The translations under genes and the position numbers were made by a program. Source: Chlorobiota bacterium (lineage in GTDB: Bacteria > Bacteroidota > Ignavibacteria > SZUA-365 > JAADGX01). Taken from it: a stretch of 7,622 nucleotides of DNA. The stretch is taken from contig JAADGX010000103.1 of assembly GCA_013152135.1 (NCBI GenBank), positions 1-7,622 on the forward strand. Reading direction: 5' to 3'. Below are positions 5,042 to 7,622 of this stretch, one piece after another. Below the pieces are notes generated by a model, which worked only from the letters and a program-made list of their open reading frames with translations, did no database searches and was not told the DNA's origin. Numbering within the stretch: the stretch's first letter is position 1; each line of letters opens with the position of its first letter.

Positions 5042-6621
5042 GCCAGTTGCAGGTCGTACGTTCTCTTGGGACGGAACCGGGCGATGAACTGGGTAGCGAT
5101 TTCCGCGCCCAGCAGGACGGCCGCAAACAAAAGGTAATTATGCGAGGTCAGGTAATGGATGACCAGGAAAACCATGAGGAATGGCAGAATAATAAGCAGC
5201 TGGATAACGCGGTTCGCCGAAGAAAGCTTGTCTTCGGGAAGGGAAAAAGGAACCGTGTTCTGAAAGAGAGCCAGCGTGTGTATTTGGAATCGAACCGCAA
5301 CGAAAATGAACAACCCCTGCAACAATGCCTCCTCCCAGTACATACTGATCGTGAAAATAATCACGACAATGAGCACGAGGGGGAAACAGACCGTCCAGAT
5401 AATGCCCTGGGCCACCCCCTTGGCGTAATGGTGAAGCTGCTTTTTGGGAACAAGAGAAAAAATCCACGTGGCTTCGTTATGCCGTGTGTACATCGTTGTC
5501 AGGACCGCGTTCCTGGCGACAAACAGGAAGAAGACCAATACGGAAATATGTACTGCGGTATCCGATTCGAGAATACGTTGATGAAACGGTGAATCCAGTT
5601 GGTGCGAAAACAATCCGTACATGGCGACGGCCACGGGAAGAAGGATGACGGGAATCAGGCGGACTCGCAGGGCGGTATCGCGATACAAGGACTGCTGGAA
5701 CATGTCGTAGCCGGCTTTTCCACCATACGTTCGTGGGGCGAAGACGGCGAGCAGCTTGTAGAACCAGTCGGTGTCAATATTGGATGAGTCCGAGGGGCCT
5801 CTGCGTGCAGTTTCCGGTTTCGGATAATAGACGAATCGTGAGTGTAACAACAAGAGAATAATCGCGGTACTCACCGCGAGGATGATCACGGAAGCATTCT
5901 GCGCGCTGAAATAGTTTACCCCCTGTATGGAGAAATATAATCCCGTGAACCAGGCCGGTGGAAAGAGATACGCAAAAGTGGAATCAAGTACGGAGATCCA
6001 TGTAATCATGGAAGACCCGATAGAGGGCAGGGTCTGGTAGAGGAACAGCAAGCTGAGGATGAAGATGATTTGGAGCATTGTAAGGACGCGCGATGAAGAA
6101 CGCGCTTTCAACAAGAGCACCCCGTACACGACGATGAAAAAACCGGTAACCCAGAATATCCCGAAAAACATCACCGCGCCATAAACCCAGACGTCGGATA
6201 CCGGTATCATCGGCTGTTTCATAAAAACCATGAGAGGAATGATAAACGGAAGCCCGATCAGGGTCAGGTACTGGAAAAGATTGGTGACACGGGCGGCAAA
6301 AATTGTTTTCCTGGAAATGGGGAACCGCTGCAACATCGCCTCTTCTTCTTCATCCATCATGATCATGGGGTAGGCGTTGATGACGGAGAAGGACGCGAGG
6401 AACAATACAACGGTGGAGGTAACGAGGAGGTAGGCCGGTTCGAAAAACAACGAACTCAGCGACCATCCCAGGTAGATCGAGGAAAGGCTGTACGAGGCGA
6501 TAATGGAAATTGCGCGGGCGTACTTGTTGCGCTTCTTTTTTCCCCGCAAGCTCATGAGAAACGCCGCCTTGACCAGCGCCCGGTACTGCTTCCAGTCTAT
6601 GGGTCCTTGTGAAGACTGCAT
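5038..6621 (-). CDS. Polytopic membrane protein, ABC-2 exporter permease-like
   Basis: The product has 527 residues with about 12 hydrophobic membrane segments (roughly 36-60, 62-88, 112-135, 145-171, 180-200, 216-235, 243-261, 321-339, 357-377, 403-428, 471-490 and 496-515). The cytoplasmic N-terminus contains the basic cluster GKKKRNK. After the second segment an acidic run (DEEEE, 90-94) precedes LQRFPISRKTIFAARV, which resembles the loop of ABC-2 type permeases that contacts the ATPase. A related arrangement returns in the second half (NEATWIFSLVPKKQLHHYAKGV, 382 onward), suggesting two fused half-permeases joined by the polar loop at 262-320. The substrate is unknown and no ATPase gene is in the window. 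The ATG lies one base after the mltG stop, without a clear Shine-Dalgarno. It may belong to the putative ABC exporter families of about 530 residues; this is recognition by pattern only. Confidence 0.65.
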   Translation of the reverse strand: MQSSQGPIDWKQYRALVKAAFLMSLRGKKKRNKYARAISIIASYSLSSIYLGWSLSSLFFEPAYLLVTSTVVLFLASFSVINAYPMIMMDEEEEAMLQRFPISRKTIFAARVTNLFQYLTLIGLPFIIPLMVFMKQPMIPVSDVWVYGAVMFFGIFWVTGFFIVVYGVLLLKARSSSRVLTMLQIIFILSLLFLYQTLPSIGSSMITWISVLDSTFAYLFPPAWFTGLYFSIQGVNYFSAQNASVIILAVSTAIILLLLHSRFVYYPKPETARRGPSDSSNIDTDWFYKLLAVFAPRTYGGKAGYDMFQQSLYRDTALRVRLIPVILLPVAVAMYGLFSHQLDSPFHQRILESDTAVHISVLVFFLFVARNAVLTTMYTRHNEATWIFSLVPKKQLHHYAKGVAQGIIWTVCFPLVLIVVIIFTISMYWEEALLQGLFIFVAVRFQIHTLALFQNTVPFSLPEDKLSSANRVIQLLIILPFLMVFLVIHYLTSHNYLLFAAVLLGAEIATQFIARFRPKRTYDLQLA

Positions 6622-6622
6622 G

Positions 6623-7622
6623 CTAATTCGGTCTGCGCCGCATCATGTTTCGATAGGCCCGAACGGCAATATTGTGTTCCTTCAGTGTCCTCGAAAAAAC
6701 ATGGCCGCCCTTCCCGTCCGCGACGAAGTAGAGGAAGTCATGATGCTCGGGATACAGTACGGCGAGGATGCTAGCCCGGCCGGGATTGTTCACCGGAGTA
6801 GGGGGAAGGCCGGGATGCAGGTAAGTGTTATACGGTGACTCGTGCTTGTAATCTTTCAGAAGAAGCCGCCTCGGACCATCCGGCAGTGCATACTGCACGG
6901 TAGGATCGGCCTGGAGCAACATGCCGCGTCGAAGGCGGTTGAGATACACTCCGGCGATCCGCGGGCGTTCGGCGCTAATTCCCGTTTCTCCTTCCACGAT
7001 ACTGGCCAGGGTTAACACCTCGTGAAGGGTCATACCCGAGCGATGGATCCGTTTTTTGATCGAGTCAACAGAAAGGAATTTTTTCATTTCATTTGCCATG
7101 ACGCTCAGAAGTTCGCGTGACCCCGGTGCGTGCGTGAAAGAATACGTATCAGGAAGAAGATAGCCTTCAAGCGTGGAAGATGAAAAGCCCAGCGATGCTA
7201 TGAATGACCGGTCCCGCGCCAGGGAAATCGTCTTTTGCTTCGGGATACCGAAACGCCGTTCGAGCGTGTCCGCGATTCCCGCAACGCGTATACCCTCGGG
7301 AAACTGGATACGGATGATCCGTTGATGGCTTCCCAGTGTAACGATATCCAGCACTTCTTTGATCGTATTGCGTCGAGGGAAAATGTACGTACCGGCTTTG
7401 ATCGCGGCTTGTTTATTCATGACAAATGCCAGCGCTTTGAACGCGAACGACGAAGAGATCACGTCCGCTGATTCAAGGAGGCGGGCGGTCTGCGTGAGCG
7501 AAGCTCCGTCCGGAATGGAAACGGAACCCGTTCCCGATCTTTCATGCGGACTATACAGGACCATGTAGATCATAATCAGGCTTACGAGCGATGCCGCGAT
7601 TCCGATACCGACGAGATATCTC
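6623..7622 (-). CDS. mltG: Endolytic murein transglycosylase MltG (5' partial)
   Basis: MltG (YceG family) is an inner-membrane lytic transglycosylase that cleaves nascent peptidoglycan strands and helps set glycan length. The frame is open to the window edge: codons upstream of the ATG at 7573 read YLVGIGIAASLVSLIMIYMVLY, the single N-terminal membrane helix, so the true start lies beyond 7622. Numbering from the ATG at 7573, residues about 15-80 form the LysM-like part (SIPDGASLTQTARLLES, AGTYIFP). The catalytic domain follows, with FPEGIRV, LEGYLLPDTYSF, and the key LASIVEGETG containing the catalytic glutamate (E194, codon 6992-6994, equivalent to E218 of E. coli). Then come ERPRIAGVYLNRL, LQADPTVQYAL, YNTYLHPGLPPTPVNNPG and YFVADGKGGHVFS. 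All expected motifs are intact, and the C-terminus ends shortly after the last motif, as usual. Confidence 0.95.
   Translation of the reverse strand, partial: RYLVGIGIAASLVSLIMIYMVLYSPHERSGTGSVSIPDGASLTQTARLLESADVISSSFAFKALAFVMNKQAAIKAGTYIFPRRNTIKEVLDIVTLGSHQRIIRIQFPEGIRVAGIADTLERRFGIPKQKTISLARDRSFIASLGFSSSTLEGYLLPDTYSFTHAPGSRELLSVMANEMKKFLSVDSIKKRIHRSGMTLHEVLTLASIVEGETGISAERPRIAGVYLNRLRRGMLLQADPTVQYALPDGPRRLLLKDYKHESPYNTYLHPGLPPTPVNNPGRASILAVLYPEHHDFLYFVADGKGGHVFSRTLKEHNIAVRAYRNMMRRRPN

Noticed and set aside
5047..5592. Plus-strand open frame of 181 codons opposite the permease gene
   Set aside because: The translation is very hydrophilic and low in complexity, the mirror of a hydrophobic membrane gene, with no ribosome site.

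Overview
The window looks like ordinary chromosomal DNA from a Gram-negative bacterium of the Bacteroidota/Chlorobiota (FCB) branch. My best guess is a lineage near Ignavibacteria or Kapabacteria, but the sequence alone does not settle this. The clues are an SH3-tailed protein resembling BatE, a PorT-type outer-membrane barrel, SPOR-domain lipoproteins, and a lipoprotein with Big_5-type Ig domains whose mature N-terminus is rich in Pro and Gly. Some genes have recognisable Shine-Dalgarno sites (deoC and the first two SPOR genes). Others have none and seem to depend on translational coupling.

Layout. Plus strand, 1-3330: the 3' end of an SH3b-domain protein, then a secreted beta-barrel protein with a candidate promoter of its own, then a 157-base AT-rich gap. 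After the gap comes deoC (deoxyribose-phosphate aldolase), followed at very short spacing by three consecutive exported proteins that each end in a SPOR (peptidoglycan-binding) domain: lipoprotein, signal-peptide protein, lipoprotein. The deoC-SPOR-SPOR-SPOR block is packed like one transcript (gaps of 16 nt, a 4-nt overlap and 2 nt). Minus strand, 7622-3344: mltG (endolytic murein transglycosylase, cut by the window edge), a polytopic membrane protein resembling an ABC-2 exporter permease, and a large Ig-like-domain lipoprotein. These three are also packed like an operon (1-nt gap, then a 4-nt ATGA overlap). The two units converge at about 3330-3344, where a strong imperfect hairpin sits in the 3' end of the Ig gene.

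How the genes fit together. Apart from deoC, nearly everything acts in the cell envelope: MltG cuts nascent glycan strands, SPOR domains bind glycan strands lacking stem peptides, and the lipoproteins and barrel sit in the outer membrane or periplasm. A shared role in wall remodelling or division is a reasonable inference but is not shown by the sequence.

I found no mobile element, CRISPR array, tRNA or rRNA, and no clearly new defence or other unknown system. The most distinctive features are the tandem SPOR trio behind deoC, with an unpaired cysteine at the same position in two of the domains, and a duplicated-looking ABC-type permease with no ATPase gene in view.
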